NCBI GenBank assembly: GCA_037974665.1
Contig: CM075764.1
Coordinates: forward strand, 91,270,825-91,334,824
DNA length: 64,000 nucleotides
Direction of reading: 5' to 3'
Source of the DNA: Ehretia macrophylla
Taxonomy: Eukaryota > Streptophyta > Magnoliopsida > Boraginales > Ehretiaceae
The notes under the pieces: generated by a model
Seen by the model: only the letters and a program-made list of their open reading frames with translations
Database searches by the model: none
What the model was told of the DNA's origin: nothing
Shown: in pieces, positions 1 through 10,928 of the stretch
Numbering within the stretch: the first letter of the stretch is position 1
Layout of the letters: every line of letters begins with the position of its first letter
Position numbers and translations under genes: made by a program

Positions 1-7
1 AGTTTAC

Positions 8-980
8 CACAAGGGCATCACCCCTCAAAGCTAGATACTTGACGTTATGAACTCCTTGAAGAAAAGTTTAACTACGGCTTTGGAGTAATGATCATAGCCG
101 ATCAGCGGAACATTTTCTTCATCTTTTATAATTTCAGTATCAACATCTGCTTCCTCTAGCGGGCATAAGTTTTCCACAGAGAAGTCCCTCGAAAGAGTGT
201 CAGATAGATTAAGGTATGTAAGTGCAGGAGCATTTATCTCAAGCTTGTACTTGAGGTCTTCAGGGAAGGGGATATCTTCGTAAAAGTCAATGGTGAGGTT
301 TCTCAATGTAGGAGAAGATATGGTAAAGATGACCACATTGTCATATGCAACTCTTTGAATAAACAGTGTCTCCAGCGATGAATAGCCAGATATAAGGTTA
401 CGCACAGATTCATCGCATTGGTAAATCACAGATTCAAGATGAAGGGTTTTGAGATTTGGAAGACAAACCAAGCTTGGGACATTGAGACTCATGCTCCCTC
501 TTAAGACAAGAACCTCTAGTGTCTTACAGTGAAAAGACTACAAGGCAACTTAATGCGTGGATCAGCAGGGTAGGAAGTGTTCATACAAAACTTAAGCACT
601 TTAACTTGTCTAGCAACTGCAGCAGCTATCCAAGTAGTAACATCATACACCTCACAGTATTTCTCAATCTTAAGAGAAAACTTGCCTACGGTTTGTTGAT
701 TAAGGAATATTAAAACCATGTTTACAAAATGTGCAAACTTAATGTTTTTGTCTTTCATGCCCCAACTGAACAACCTCGTCCTAGCACTGAAGATGAGATT
801 ATGGATACTTGTCCAGAGGAATTTCCACCTTTTTGATACCAAGCTGGTGGCCACAGCTTCCTCTGTTGGAAGAAATGAGAGTATGTGACAATGAACGGAT
901 TCTGGCAAGTTGCTAATCCTATCAACATCATTTGAAGCTTGTTGGCGCTTATGGCCAGAAGATCTTGCAAGCCATGACAT
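8..980 (-). pseudogene. F-box/LRR/FBD gene copy A, exon 1 (damaged; rest lies left of the window)
   Basis: First exon of a plant F-box/LRR/FBD protein, a family whose F-box binds Skp1 in SCF ubiquitin ligases while the LRR part binds the substrate. The ATG at 978-980 matches the start used by copies D and E (M-S-x-L-A-R-S). The F-box follows at about residues 19-56 (LPES, ILSFLPT, SxxWKFLW), then leucine-rich segments (LNVPSLVCLPNLKTLHLES). A probable splice donor GT lies at 6-7, matching the other copies. Two frameshifts are seen by comparison with the paralogs: one base missing near 528 (after SLF) and two extra bases near 61-66. The exon is 973 bp, so it is out of phase. The later exons are outside the window. 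Clearly homologous to copies B-E; non-functional as read. Confidence 0.85.
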
Positions 981-1385
981 ATTAATCAGAGTGGTGGTAA
1001 CACTTTGATGGAAGCTCTTGGATTTTGATAGCTTTTCTGGGTTTTCGCTTGTGAATAGAAACACCAGCTTGATCTTAGTTGTTTATGTGGGGAACATGAG
1101 GGTTCATGGGCGGGAAACACTTTGATAGGAAAATTTAGAGGTTAAAGACAGAATGAAAATTATTGGGTTCTGATCGCTTTTCTAGGTAATGTGTGGGGGA
1201 AGATGAAGGGTTTATGGGATGAGAATCTTGAAAGATAAATTACTCAAATATAAACCACCCTTAGAACCCAAAAGTCATATCGTGCCATTGTTCAATGTTG
1301 GACGCATAATTTGAAAGACAACTCTTTTTACACAATTTTCTTGGTGAAAAGCTACAACAAATTCAAGATACAACAGGAGATATAT

Positions 1386-1700
1386 AATAAGAGTTTTGTG
1401 GAAGTGGACAGAAATTAATGAAAGGCTTTTCTTAATCAACTCAGATTTCATTATCAAAAGCTATGCAGGGTTTAGACGGCCCCCAAACAAATTCACCGAC
1501 CCCCACTACAATGTGTATCACTTCCCCAAGATTCACAAAGTGGACAAAAGCTCACTCACTTACCTAATCATTGCTAATGATCTCTTGATTTTCTTCAAAG
1601 TTGAGTTGAGATCTTCAAAACTTTGAGGCCTAACAAATTAGCTCACTGAAAAGTGAGATCCTCCGTGGATGAGGAACAGTCCTGCCTTGAAGAACCATAT
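1386..1700 (+). mobile_element. LINE reverse-transcriptase remnant 1
   Basis: Decayed non-LTR retrotransposon fragment in the 5' flank of copy A. Across frames it reads VEVD...KAF...INSDFIIK, the block around the first catalytic Asp of plant LINE reverse transcriptases. Further on it reads IANDLLIFFKVE, a degenerate form of the FADDLLIF catalytic block. The sequence between the two blocks is shortened. The same pair recurs near 49.7 kb and partly near 53.6 kb, also beside F-box copies. Confidence 0.6.
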
Positions 1701-1737
1701 ATGCCAAGTCGTCGGAGGTTCTAACCCTAGGCTATCT

Positions 1738-1795
1738 ATGGCTTGTTGATTTGAAGAATACTAAAACCATGTTAACAAAAGGCGCAAACTTGGGT
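1738..1795 (-). pseudogene. Fragment of an F-box exon
   Basis: About 55 bp match the segment of exon 1 that encodes KFAHFVNMVLIFLNQQT in the other copies. Here it reads roughly KFAPFVNMVLVF. Nothing homologous continues on either side, so this is a shred of a further family member left by rearrangement. Confidence 0.55.
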
Positions 1796-1907
1796 ATTTC
1801 CGTAATTTGACGAATTTTTTTTCTTCCCTGTTTTTTTTTGGGTCAATTTCTTCCCTTCTTTTTTTTTTTTTAATTGTCAAGTAAAATCTCAACTATAGCC
1901 CATATTA

Positions 1908-2288
1908 GGCTAACTCTAATATGTTCTCTATTTTTTTCTCTACATGTAGAGATTTTGGACAAATTTTCTACATCTAGAGATTTTTTATTTGAATTTCACT
2001 TCAACAACTTCTATACATTTAATCAATCTTTTATTTCAGAGAATTCTTATTTTAGTTTCACTTCAACAGTTTCTTTATATTTAATTAATCTATTTTTTTG
2101 TGTCAGATAAATTTAAAGAATGGGTAGGGAATTGTTTCAGCATCTCTACATGTGAAGATGCTAAATATTGATTGTAGGGATTCCCTACAAAGTAGAGAAT
2201 CTGTAGAAAGCTGTTAGAGACCAAAATCTCTAATAACTTCCCTGCATGTAGAGATTTTGCCCTTTTAGAGCACATGTTAGAGCCAACC
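1908..2288. mobile_element. Tourist-like MITE (381 bp)
   Basis: Imperfect terminal inverted repeats: GGCTAACTCTAATATGTTCT on the left, and the reverse complement of the right end, GGTTGGCTCTAACATGTGCT. Both ends are flanked by TTA (1905-1907 and 2289-2291), the target-site duplication typical of PIF/Harbinger-type MITEs. The interior is AT-rich with further inverted copies of a CTACATGTAGAGATTTT motif. No coding capacity. Confidence 0.75.
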
Positions 2289-2291
2289 TTA

Positions 2292-3941
2292 GAAGAATAT
2301 TGTATGTAGGTAACCATTTTACTTGTCATGTTTTGTTACTATACCATAATTTATATAAAATTACCAAAATAATTTTGAAGATTGCAAGCAGTTTCTATCG
2401 AATCATGATGGATTGTGTTTAAGAAACTTACTGCAGATTGCTCGAACCACGTAATCTAATCAATGCGCCATTTCTATTTTTTGTTAGTTAAGAGAGACAG
2501 ATGGAGGAATTCTCGTATAGTCAACAATTCCTTCTTTTTCTCCACCATTGAAGACCAAGAAATGCCAATCAAGAGAAATCATACACGACATGAGTCTAGG
2601 GTAAAGTTAAAATAGATACGGTCAAGAGAAATCGACTTAACTTCGAGTGAGCACCATTGGCATTTGTGGTTAGACAGGTGACAATATGTATGACGTTGAC
2701 CTTTCGCTATATCAAACGAGGGAGAGAGCTTTGATTCTCGGGACTAGTGATTAGTAGTTTCAGAATTAATGGTAGGATTCATAGGCGGAGGAGGCTACCT
2801 GTATGTTGCATGAGGGGGCTAAGATGCACTGAAAGTCGTGATTAACAACCTCGCTACATGAATAAAAAATGTAAGTGAAATCAACTAAATCAACATAGGA
2901 TGATTCATCATAAATGAGTTCAGAATCAGGCTAGGATTGTATCATTACTCCCGGACTAGTTGAAATTTTGGACCATTAACTTATTAGTCGACTTGTTCAT
3001 ATAGGTATTCCGAAAAACCAACAGAGTTAAGATGGGCCAAACTTTGGGCAGCTGCTTCGTTAGTTCCATTCCATTGTAGTTATAAAAAAAAAAGATAAAA
3101 TAGTGAGACATTCCGAGGGTGATTGTCCAGAGTTTTTTGTTTTGATTCTCTCATTTCTTTACGTGAGATGTATTATTTCCTGTTAAAATAGTATAAAATT
3201 ACTTTTGTATCCTTCCTTTTTTTCCATCTTTTCCTTTCTTGTCCTTTTTCCTTTTCCTGTTCGTTTTTCTATATTTTTTGGCAGCATAATACATTTGCAG
3301 CAATGAAGAATTTTTGTAGATTTAGAAAGATTAACTAGCAGAATGGAATGAAACCAAAAAGGAATCAAGAATTATACATTTCGTGAGAGACAAAGGTGCC
3401 GATTTGCATAGAATAAATTCTTGAAATATACTACTAGTTCAATAACATATATATATATATATTGGTGGATCTGATGGATAAATTGGTGGATCTAACAATT
3501 GAAACCATGTAGAAACTTGCTAGTATAGAAATAATCAAGTAACTTAACTTTCAAAACAGAAAACCAAACGACTGGGCCATATTCAAAATGCAACTTTTAT
3601 TCACAAAACCTTCACAAAAAACCCTTCTTTGCCCATTTCCTCATCTGGGTCATCTTCACTGCAAAAAGACTTTTTTCACACAATTTCTTGTGTATGTTGC
3701 CTTGAAGTTGCAATCTTTATTCATACCAACTTAACAAAATGCAATTCCTCATAACGATCATCTTAAAAATAGCCTTTAAAACACCCAATCTTGTTGTTTG
3801 CTAGTTCGTTGAAGGCTTCCAAAATGGGATCTATTAAAGGATTGATAGATGTCTTGAATGAGTTAGGTGGAGGAGAAGCTTGGTTGTGTTGATGGTGATA
3901 TGGGAGAATCGTCGAATAAAGGATTGGAGGAAAGAGTGTAA
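2292..3941. other. Intergenic, partly duplicated flank
   Basis: No supported gene. About 140 bp at 3030-3170 match 53,823-53,965 upstream of copy E, so they belong to the duplicated unit. A short AT microsatellite lies at about 3450-3462. The minus-strand frame at 3183-3368 is low-complexity. Confidence 0.5.
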
Positions 3942-4496
3942 GGTAACTCTAACACCCTTTTATAAGAGATTCTCTATTTTTATTTTACTCTAATATAAAA
4001 AAAAAGTAAAAAATTATAATATTAGTAAAGAAATTATAATTTAAAATAATGTGACATAAACATAATTAAAAAATTATAACAAATTAAAATAAACCAAAAG
4101 ATAATTATAGTATAAATAAAAGAATTATTAGATTAAAAATATAGTTTACTAATTTTTAACCTAATTAATGTTGACCAAAATAAAAATAAAAAACTCTATC
4201 GACACATCAGCGCCTTCTAACCCCTCATCTCACCATGGGCTACCACCACCTCAACCATTAGGCACCACCACCCAGAGCTGTTATGAAAAGAAAAAAAATC
4301 AATAACTTTTATCTTCAAATTTTGTGTTTCTTTTTTCGGATTTGGTTTCGTTATTGCTTTATTTTGTATTTTTTTTACAAATCCAGGTTTTAGCTTTTTG
4401 GAATCTTTTGCAATGTAGAGAGCCAACTTTTGACTAAACGAGTCTTGCCATGAAATGTGGAGCTCAATTTTGCCTCTCTATAATGGTTAAAGAGCC
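3942..4496. mobile_element. Candidate MITE, degraded
   Basis: The left end GGTAACTCTAACACCC and the reverse complement of the right end GGCTCTTTAACCATTATAG are similar to each other and to the ends of the MITE at 1908-2288. The flanking trinucleotides (TAA and TTG) do not match well. The interior is very AT-rich and non-coding. Possibly an older member of the same group. Confidence 0.4.
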
Positions 4497-4817
4497 TTGG
4501 AGATAATGTAAAAGGAACAGGGAAAAAGGCGAAAAGGTCAAGAATGGAAAAAAGAAAAAAAAATCAAGGATACAATAGACATTTCAAATTATTCTAACAT
4601 AAAATTAGACAGATTCCTAATAGAAGAGGTCTGTCTCTCACTTTTTAATAAATAAAGGGTCTAAGTCACACTTATTTTTTGTTGAGGAGGTCTCAATCAA
4701 AAATACTCAGAGAATTATACATGTGGTTTTATCACTATATGCAGTTTTCATCAATCATGTAATAGACTGATATTAATTCAAATGGACCGAGTAAATTCTC
4801 AATAGAAAAAAAGCTAA

Positions 4818-4880
4818 GGATCATTTGGTCTAATGGTACGCTTCTTGCTTTACGTGTGAGAGATTTCGATGTGGCCTCCT
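4818..4880 (+). repeat. tRNA-Pro-like sequence (SINE head or tRNA pseudogene)
   Basis: CATTTGGTCTAATGGTA followed by CTTCTTGCTTTACGTGTGAG resembles the 5' half and anticodon arm of plant tRNA-Pro, with box A recognisable. The T-arm is degraded (GATTTCGATG) and there is no acceptor pairing. A second, shorter relative lies at 18,645-18,705. Most consistent with a tRNA-derived SINE fragment. Confidence 0.45.
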
Positions 4881-5025
4881 TTTAAATTAATTTAGGTAGG
4901 AACTAGTGAAGGATTAATTAACCCTTTTTTATGTTTTGTTACTAAATGCCATAACATTATCAAGAAAAAAAGAAAAAAAAAAACCCAAATAAATAATATC
5001 GATAAAAGCTAAAGGAAGGGTTGAT

Positions 5026-5563
5026 TAGAGGTGAGAAGTAATGTATTTTTTTCTGAAAAATAGATTTGGTCCCCCCCAATAAATATTATTAAAGTTGTTA
5101 AAGTTTATATGACATGAATTAGTTTGGTGGTTAGTCACTAGAACCTTTATAAGGTTGACGTGAGTTCGATTCACTATGGCTACAATTTTTTTTTTTTTTG
5201 CTAGCAGGCTATTGTAAGTTGGTGAAAGAAAAAAAAAAAAAGAAAGGCTAGGGAAGTGCCACGTGGGCACTTCCTTTGCCAATTGCCTTGCCGGGAAACA
5301 AAAGCTGTGTTGGTGTTGCACTTTTTTTTTTTTTAAACAAAACTATCACCATCTTCATCTTCTTAAAAACTCTCTACAAATCTCAACTTTATTACACCAC
5401 AGCTTTCTACAAATCTCAAGTTAAAAGGTATATATATATATGTGTGTGTGTAAAAAAAATTAAAACCATAAAAATTAAGTCTCTTTTCTACAAATTCAAG
5501 AAATACTGTATAAAAAAAAAAAAATTCATCCTCCCTAATATTCTAATCCTGGCTCCACCCCTA
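5026..5563. mobile_element. Non-autonomous hAT derivative
   Basis: The right end GGCTCCACCCCTA and the left-end region resemble the 4.57-kb hAT element at 55,567-60,133. Internal blocks are shared in the same order: a C-rich run before AATAAATATT, AGTTTGGTGGTTAG, then GCCACGTGGGCACTTCC. The transposase is missing, so this looks like an internally deleted relative. No matching 8-bp duplication was found, so the left boundary is approximate. Confidence 0.55.
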
Positions 5564-5872
5564 GAAATGTCAACTTTAGATGGTAATGGAATAAGATGCA
5601 ACAAGGCAATATTTACATCTACATCAAAAGAAATTCCATACTTAAGAGAGGATTGGCTACGTGATGGAAACACCATCTTATATGAGGAGCCATAGGTGGT
5701 AATTTTTTGTGAATAGGTAATAACTCTCCATTTCGCAGAGTTCAATACATAGAACTAAATAAGTTGTCAGAAACTTACCTACAACTTGGTAAAGAGAGAA
5801 GTTTATAATATAGAATGTTTCAAGAAAAACTAGACCACATAAATAAATATTGGAAGTGAAACCCATCAGCAC
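5564..5872. other. 3' flank of copy B, outer part
   Basis: No gene seen. 5670-5720 and 5760-5860 match 12,300-12,560 (downstream of copy C), and the second part also matches about 44,990-45,070 (downstream of copy D). These are non-coding parts of the duplicated unit. Confidence 0.5.
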
Positions 5873-6075
5873 CACGGGCGGAGTTAGGTCGGGGTAGCAG
5901 GGGCCCCGGCCTTCCCGAGATTTTTTTTTTTTTAAAGTCTATGTAGTATCGTTAAAAAAATTTATGCAGTATCCTTAAAAATAAGTTAACGGCCCCCCTA
6001 TTTTTTTTTTCCTTATTATGAATGTTCTTATTTGAATCTTAGCCCCCCAATTTTAAAATTCTGGCTCTGCCCCTA
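5873..6075. mobile_element. Short hAT-like non-autonomous element (203 bp)
   Basis: The ends are CACGGGCGGAGTTAG and, reverse-complemented, TAGGGGCAGAGCC. They are flanked by the 8-bp direct repeat ATCAGCAC/ATCAGCGC (5865-5872 and 6076-6083, one mismatch). Non-coding, with poly-T and C-rich tracts. Confidence 0.75.
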
Positions 6076-6584
6076 ATCAGCGCAATGGTTAAAATTTACT
6101 TCGATTGAAGAGCAAAATTTTCCAAGAAAACCCAAACAGAAAATCATTCAGATAGAAGTAGAGCTGATTTCAAGCACGCAGTCAGGTTCTTAATGGATGG
6201 AAAGACCATACCCAACATCTTGGAGGTTATATATCAATTATCAAATACCTTTGAATGAGATAATTCAAGAACCTAGAGCATGGTTAACAAGTATCAGGTG
6301 GCAACAATCAAAATATGCAGCAATTCTGAATAGATATTAAATTGTTACAAATTCATTCCCGCTGTTTGTATCAACATAGCCCGTCAACTTGTTTGTGCAT
6401 CTATTCCATCCTCCACTTCACAAATGAAAAGAGAAGATGGACATCCTTCTTCAAGCAATCTCAAGAAAATATAATTACACATTTTGTAGATCCTCGAGAA
6501 AACTTTGCTACCTTCTGAAGCAACTGAAATCTAGCCTCAAGGTCAAGAGGATCGACAACCTTTATAGTCATTATTCTCAAGACT

Positions 6585-7349
6585 AGGAATGACAACGGTT
6601 CGGATAACTGCAAAAAATGATAAAATCGTAACCAAACCGTTTAGCAAACCAATAACCATAACCGTAACCAAAACCTAACGGTTTTAAAAAACAATAACTA
6701 TAACCGTAACCGTTAAGAATTTAAAAAACTGCGGTTAACCGTAACCGTAACCGGAATCGTTTAACTAAAAAATAATTAGTTTAAATAAAAAAACCTAAAA
6801 GAATGTATGAAAAATTAGTTTAAATGTAAAGAAACAAAAAATAAAAGAATCCAATCCAATGATAAAACTTGAAATAAATTACATAATATTTTATGAACAA
6901 AAATCAAAATCAATAAGTTATACAAAGAGAAATTCATTCCTAAGTGTCAAGCGAGAAACGTCTCTTCTTTCTTTTCGACAAGTAAATATGACAATTCTTA
7001 AGAGTATATGTATTGGTTTAATGAATTTGGCATATCTCTTTTAATTGAGATTATTTCACTTTTTTTTAATTGAGTTTAGTTCAAATTTTATCATTTTAAT
7101 TACCAATTTTAGTTAGTATTCTATTATTTTAAGTATATATATATATGTTAGATTTTTTTATTAAATTAATAACGGATTTCAGGTTTTAATTTTTTTTAAC
7201 GTCAAAAACCATAACCTATCAGTTTACCTATTGGTTTCCTTTTGTAAAATCTAAACCCTAACAGATTTCCCATCAGTTTTTGTTATCGAGTTTTTATCAG
7301 ACGGTTATTCATCGGTTTCAGATAAAGCAAGTACCCATTGCCATCCTTA
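6585..7349. mobile_element. MULE-like non-autonomous element inside the FBD exon of copy B
   Basis: A 765-bp insert that interrupts a coding block continuous in copies C, D and E. It is flanked by the 9-bp repeat CTCAAGACT/CTCAAAACT (6576-6584 and 7350-7358). The ends, AGGAATGACAACGG and reverse-complemented AAGGATGGCAATGG, are short imperfect inverted repeats. The left third repeats the motif AACCGTAACCGTTAAC. A 9-bp duplication suggests Mutator-like transposition; the superfamily is inferred from duplication length only. The frame at 6859-7044 is not a recognisable protein. Confidence 0.7.
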
Positions 7350-7743
7350 CTCAAAACTTTAGCATTCTCCAGAATATAAGCTACCATTGAAAGTTCATCT
7401 TCCAGGCATGCGAATCCATGGAATGACATTGTTTTAAGGCATGACAACAAGCATATATGCACTTTCTCAGGTTTGCTTCAGCTTGTTACATGTGTGCCGG
7501 AATGATCAAAATCCTATAGCAACAAAAGGCAGAGACTTTAAGAACTTTGCCGATTAAGAAAGAACCACCCCCTTCCCTTCTCTCTCTTTCGTGGATTTTT
7601 CTGACCTTTGAAAAGCTAAGAGACATTAGCTTGTTCGAGCCTTCAACCAAGTTTAGCAGTGAATTCCATTTACATTAGTCGACTTTCACAGTTAATCGAG
7701 TTAGTCTCGAATAGCTTGGGCACACACTTGCATGGCTAAAAGC

Positions 7744-10068
7744 CTTCATAGAAGGAAAAAGAATAGAATAAATAAGAAACAAAATTGTGTTCATGTCCCA
7801 TATTAATAGTTTTGAGGATATTATACAAGAAAATATTTAAGAGGTGAGACTAAAGATCCAAACAAAAAAATTAGCAGCTAACCTGCAACTTCTTGAGCTA
7901 AGAAATTTCACAATGTAAAATACTTGAGTAATTGACTTATATAAATAACATTAGAATTACAATCTATTGATGCAAAGATTGGAATTCACTTCAACTAAGG
8001 GAGAATTTTATGCTAAAAAGTCAAGAGAAAAATATTCATTTCAATTGAGGTATTACAGGTTATCTCAAGCGTGATCGAGATCTTCAGAGTGAAGAAGGAA
8101 ATCATATTGTACATCTTAGAGGGCACATTCCAAACATCAAGCAAAAGCTTTAAGATTAACTTAGAAAGGGGAACTCTAGATCATTTAAGCGCACAGATCA
8201 GGAACCATACTCTTGCGCAAGTGAAGAAATTATGTGGCAAAGTGCAAAACCAACAACTCCTGATCAATGCAAAGATCAAGCAGTTCATGCTAACGAGTGT
8301 TGTCCCCAGTACTTCTTCATGTACTGGGGATCGCATAAGCATCAAACTTCTGCTGACATAAATCATGTAAAGGTTACTCTTTCATATATTGTATAAGATG
8401 AGAAGTCAGCAGGGTTCAACTCATTGGATGTAAAAATTAATAAACAGAAACTGCTCAACATATTACGAACAATATTACCTCTGTTTAGTAGCTAGAATCG
8501 CTGTGTGATACAATGCCAAGTCACCTATGCTAATGAAAATTATCTCCAATGATGTCTCTTGGAATACCAATGATCAAAGCCATAAAATTGTCTGCCAGAA
8601 CTTCTACTCCTAGACCTCTGGTACATTGTCCAAATTTTCGAATAGATTAACACATTAAGCCTGGTTTTACTTTAAATGTCTAATCATGCATGTCAAAAAT
8701 TTCTTAGATGAAGTGGTAGTTAGTTATCAAGCCAATAGGAGTATATCAACTTTACTGAAAGTATATTGTACTTCTGAAGCAGGACAATGAGTTTATCACT
8801 AGAAAGAAGAAAGATACATCTGTGATATATATTTCTTAAGCAAGAAAACAGATTACGAAAGAATTAATATTTTACTATATGAAAAAGAAGTCTCTTCAGC
8901 CCTCAAATTTTTCTTCAACCCTACCACAAGATCCTATATTGGATTGGATCCAAGAGTACCCAATTTAAAAGAAGATTTTACTCGGTCAAAAAAAGCATAT
9001 GAAAAATACTCCACATCATCTTTACTTTAATCATTCTTCTGTAAGGAACTCTTATGATGTACTTACCAAGCATTAATTTCAAATTATACACATGCTTATG
9101 CTCAAATGTACAGAACGAAACAGACATATTTATATACATAGAATTCGTAGTGATCTTCCACAAGCAGATAAGTGAAGCTTAAATATAAACAATTACGCGA
9201 TTAGCAATTAACAAGAGTTGTATGTGGCTATTGTCAAGTTGCGTAGAATCTTGTAGAAAATACTGTTTTCTATGTTCAATATTTTAAGTTTTACGGTAGA
9301 GATTCCTAGCTGAAAGTTTCTATAGAATGACTGCATCATTGTACGGAAATGGAGAACACATAAATTCTAGCTTTTACATTAGATGTCAAATATATTGTAG
9401 AGTCACTTAAGTTCCTCAAAAAACATCGACATAAAGCTAAGTGAAAAGACAATTTAGGAAAAAGAATTGCCGATGTTTCCAGCATAAAAATAGTACAGGG
9501 TTTGGAGATTAAATTCCCGAATCGAATAAAACAGCTTTCTATCTTTTTAAAGAAGAGATACCTTCAATTTGGGTATATACTGATTGAAGAATATAAGAAG
9601 AATTTCTTTGGTCACATCAATAGTTACAGATCAGAATTCTATTTGTTTAATTCATACGTAGGTAACATGACCAACATTCACTGAAACCAGATCGATGAGT
9701 CCCCTGGTTTCACACATTAACTAAAACTTTCAGAGATAAGACCTTTTGCAAACTCTCAAGCTAGTTCAGCAGCAAAACATCATTTTAAAGTGGATGGAGA
9801 AACAAAACAAGAATGCTGTTGATCATTAGTTTTGAGTCTCTTCAAGAGACAAGTCTGGTTCATGGGTTGTTACACTGATACAATTTCTGATTAAGTACAT
9901 GAAACACAATGATTATGGCAATGGATACGATGATTTCCAGTTACCAAAATGTTACAAAATAATGATATTACACAGAAAGAAGTAGAACAAATCAGTAATG
10001 GTAAAAAGTTGACAAAATTTTCAAACTCATTTGAATAAGTAGAATGTAAGAATGAATTAGCAGTTTAC
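7744..10068. other. First intron of copy B
   Basis: Non-coding. Blocks match the corresponding introns of copies D (46,140-46,860) and E (51,040-52,260), for example around 7860-8110 and 9740-10,060. About 8115-8890 and 8995-9735 are absent from copy D. A 9-bp stem with an 8-nt loop lies at 8308-8333 (CCCCAGTAC / GTACTGGGG). Confidence 0.55.
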
Positions 10069-10928
10069 CTCAAGGTTATTACAGCTTAAAGATAGATGCT
10101 TCACATTATTAACTCCTTGAAGAGGTTTAACTACAACTCTGGAGTAATGAGCATAGTCAATCAGCGGAACATTTGCTTCCTCTTTTATAACTTCAGTATA
10201 TGAACATTTGATTCCTCTAGGGAGCGCAAGTTTTCAACAGAGAAGTCCCTCGACAAATGATCACATAGATCTCAAGCTTGTAGTCAAGCTCTTCAGGGAA
10301 GGGGTTCTCCAAGTCAGAAAAAATGAAGGTGAGACTTGTCAATGTAGGAGAAGATATGGTAAAGGTGACCACACTGTCATATATATATATATCTCTTTCA
10401 ATATACAGAGTGTCCAGCGATGAACAACCAGATATCAGCATACAGACAGATTCATTGCATCGGTAAATCACTGATTCGAGATGAAGGGTTTTGAGATTCG
10501 GAAGACAAACCAAGCTTGGAACATTGAGACTCACAACAGCACGTAAAACAAGAACCTCTAGCGTCTTACAAGTGAAAAGACTACAAGGCAAGTGAATGGG
10601 TGGATCAGACTAGGAGGAAGTGTTCATACAAAACTCAAGCACTTTAACTTTCCTAGCAACTGCAGCTGCTATCCAAGTAGTAACATCGTACAGCTCACTA
10701 TATTCATACATCTCAAGAGAAAACTTGTTTATGGTTTGTTGATTGAGGAGTATTAAAACCATGTTAACAAAATGTGCATACTTAATGTTGATGTCTTTGC
10801 TCAAGCCCCAACTGAACAACCTGGTGTGATAACTGAAAAGGAGATGATGAATATTTGTCCAGAGGAATTTCCACCTTTTTGATACCAAGCTGGTGGCCAC
10901 AGCATTCTCCGTTTGTAAGCAATGACAT

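Larger units (their letters stand above)
6461..10928 (-). pseudogene. F-box/LRR/FBD gene copy B (pseudogene)
   Basis: Exons by comparison with paralogs: exon 1 at 10,928-10,069, exon 2 at 7743-7616, exon 3 (FBD) at 7513-6461. About 115 bp covering the start of the F-box are deleted (junction near 10,905), leaving only ATSLVSKRWKFLWTN. A TAG at 10,610-10,612 interrupts the frame. An AT microsatellite adds two codons (IYIYDS) near 10,380-10,392. A deletion of about 28 bp near 10,264 shifts the frame. A 765-bp element (6585-7349) sits inside the FBD exon. The FBD end is recognisable (DLEARFQLLQKV). The first intron is 2.3 kb, the second 102 bp. Not functional. Confidence 0.85.

Noticed and set aside
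5112-5176. A functional tRNA gene
   Set aside because: Box A- and B-like words are present, but no acceptor or anticodon stem can be paired.
5276-5695. A 139-codon plus-strand frame
   Set aside because: It crosses the right end of a hAT derivative and consists mostly of poly-A/Lys and TG-repeat readings; no domain and no start context.
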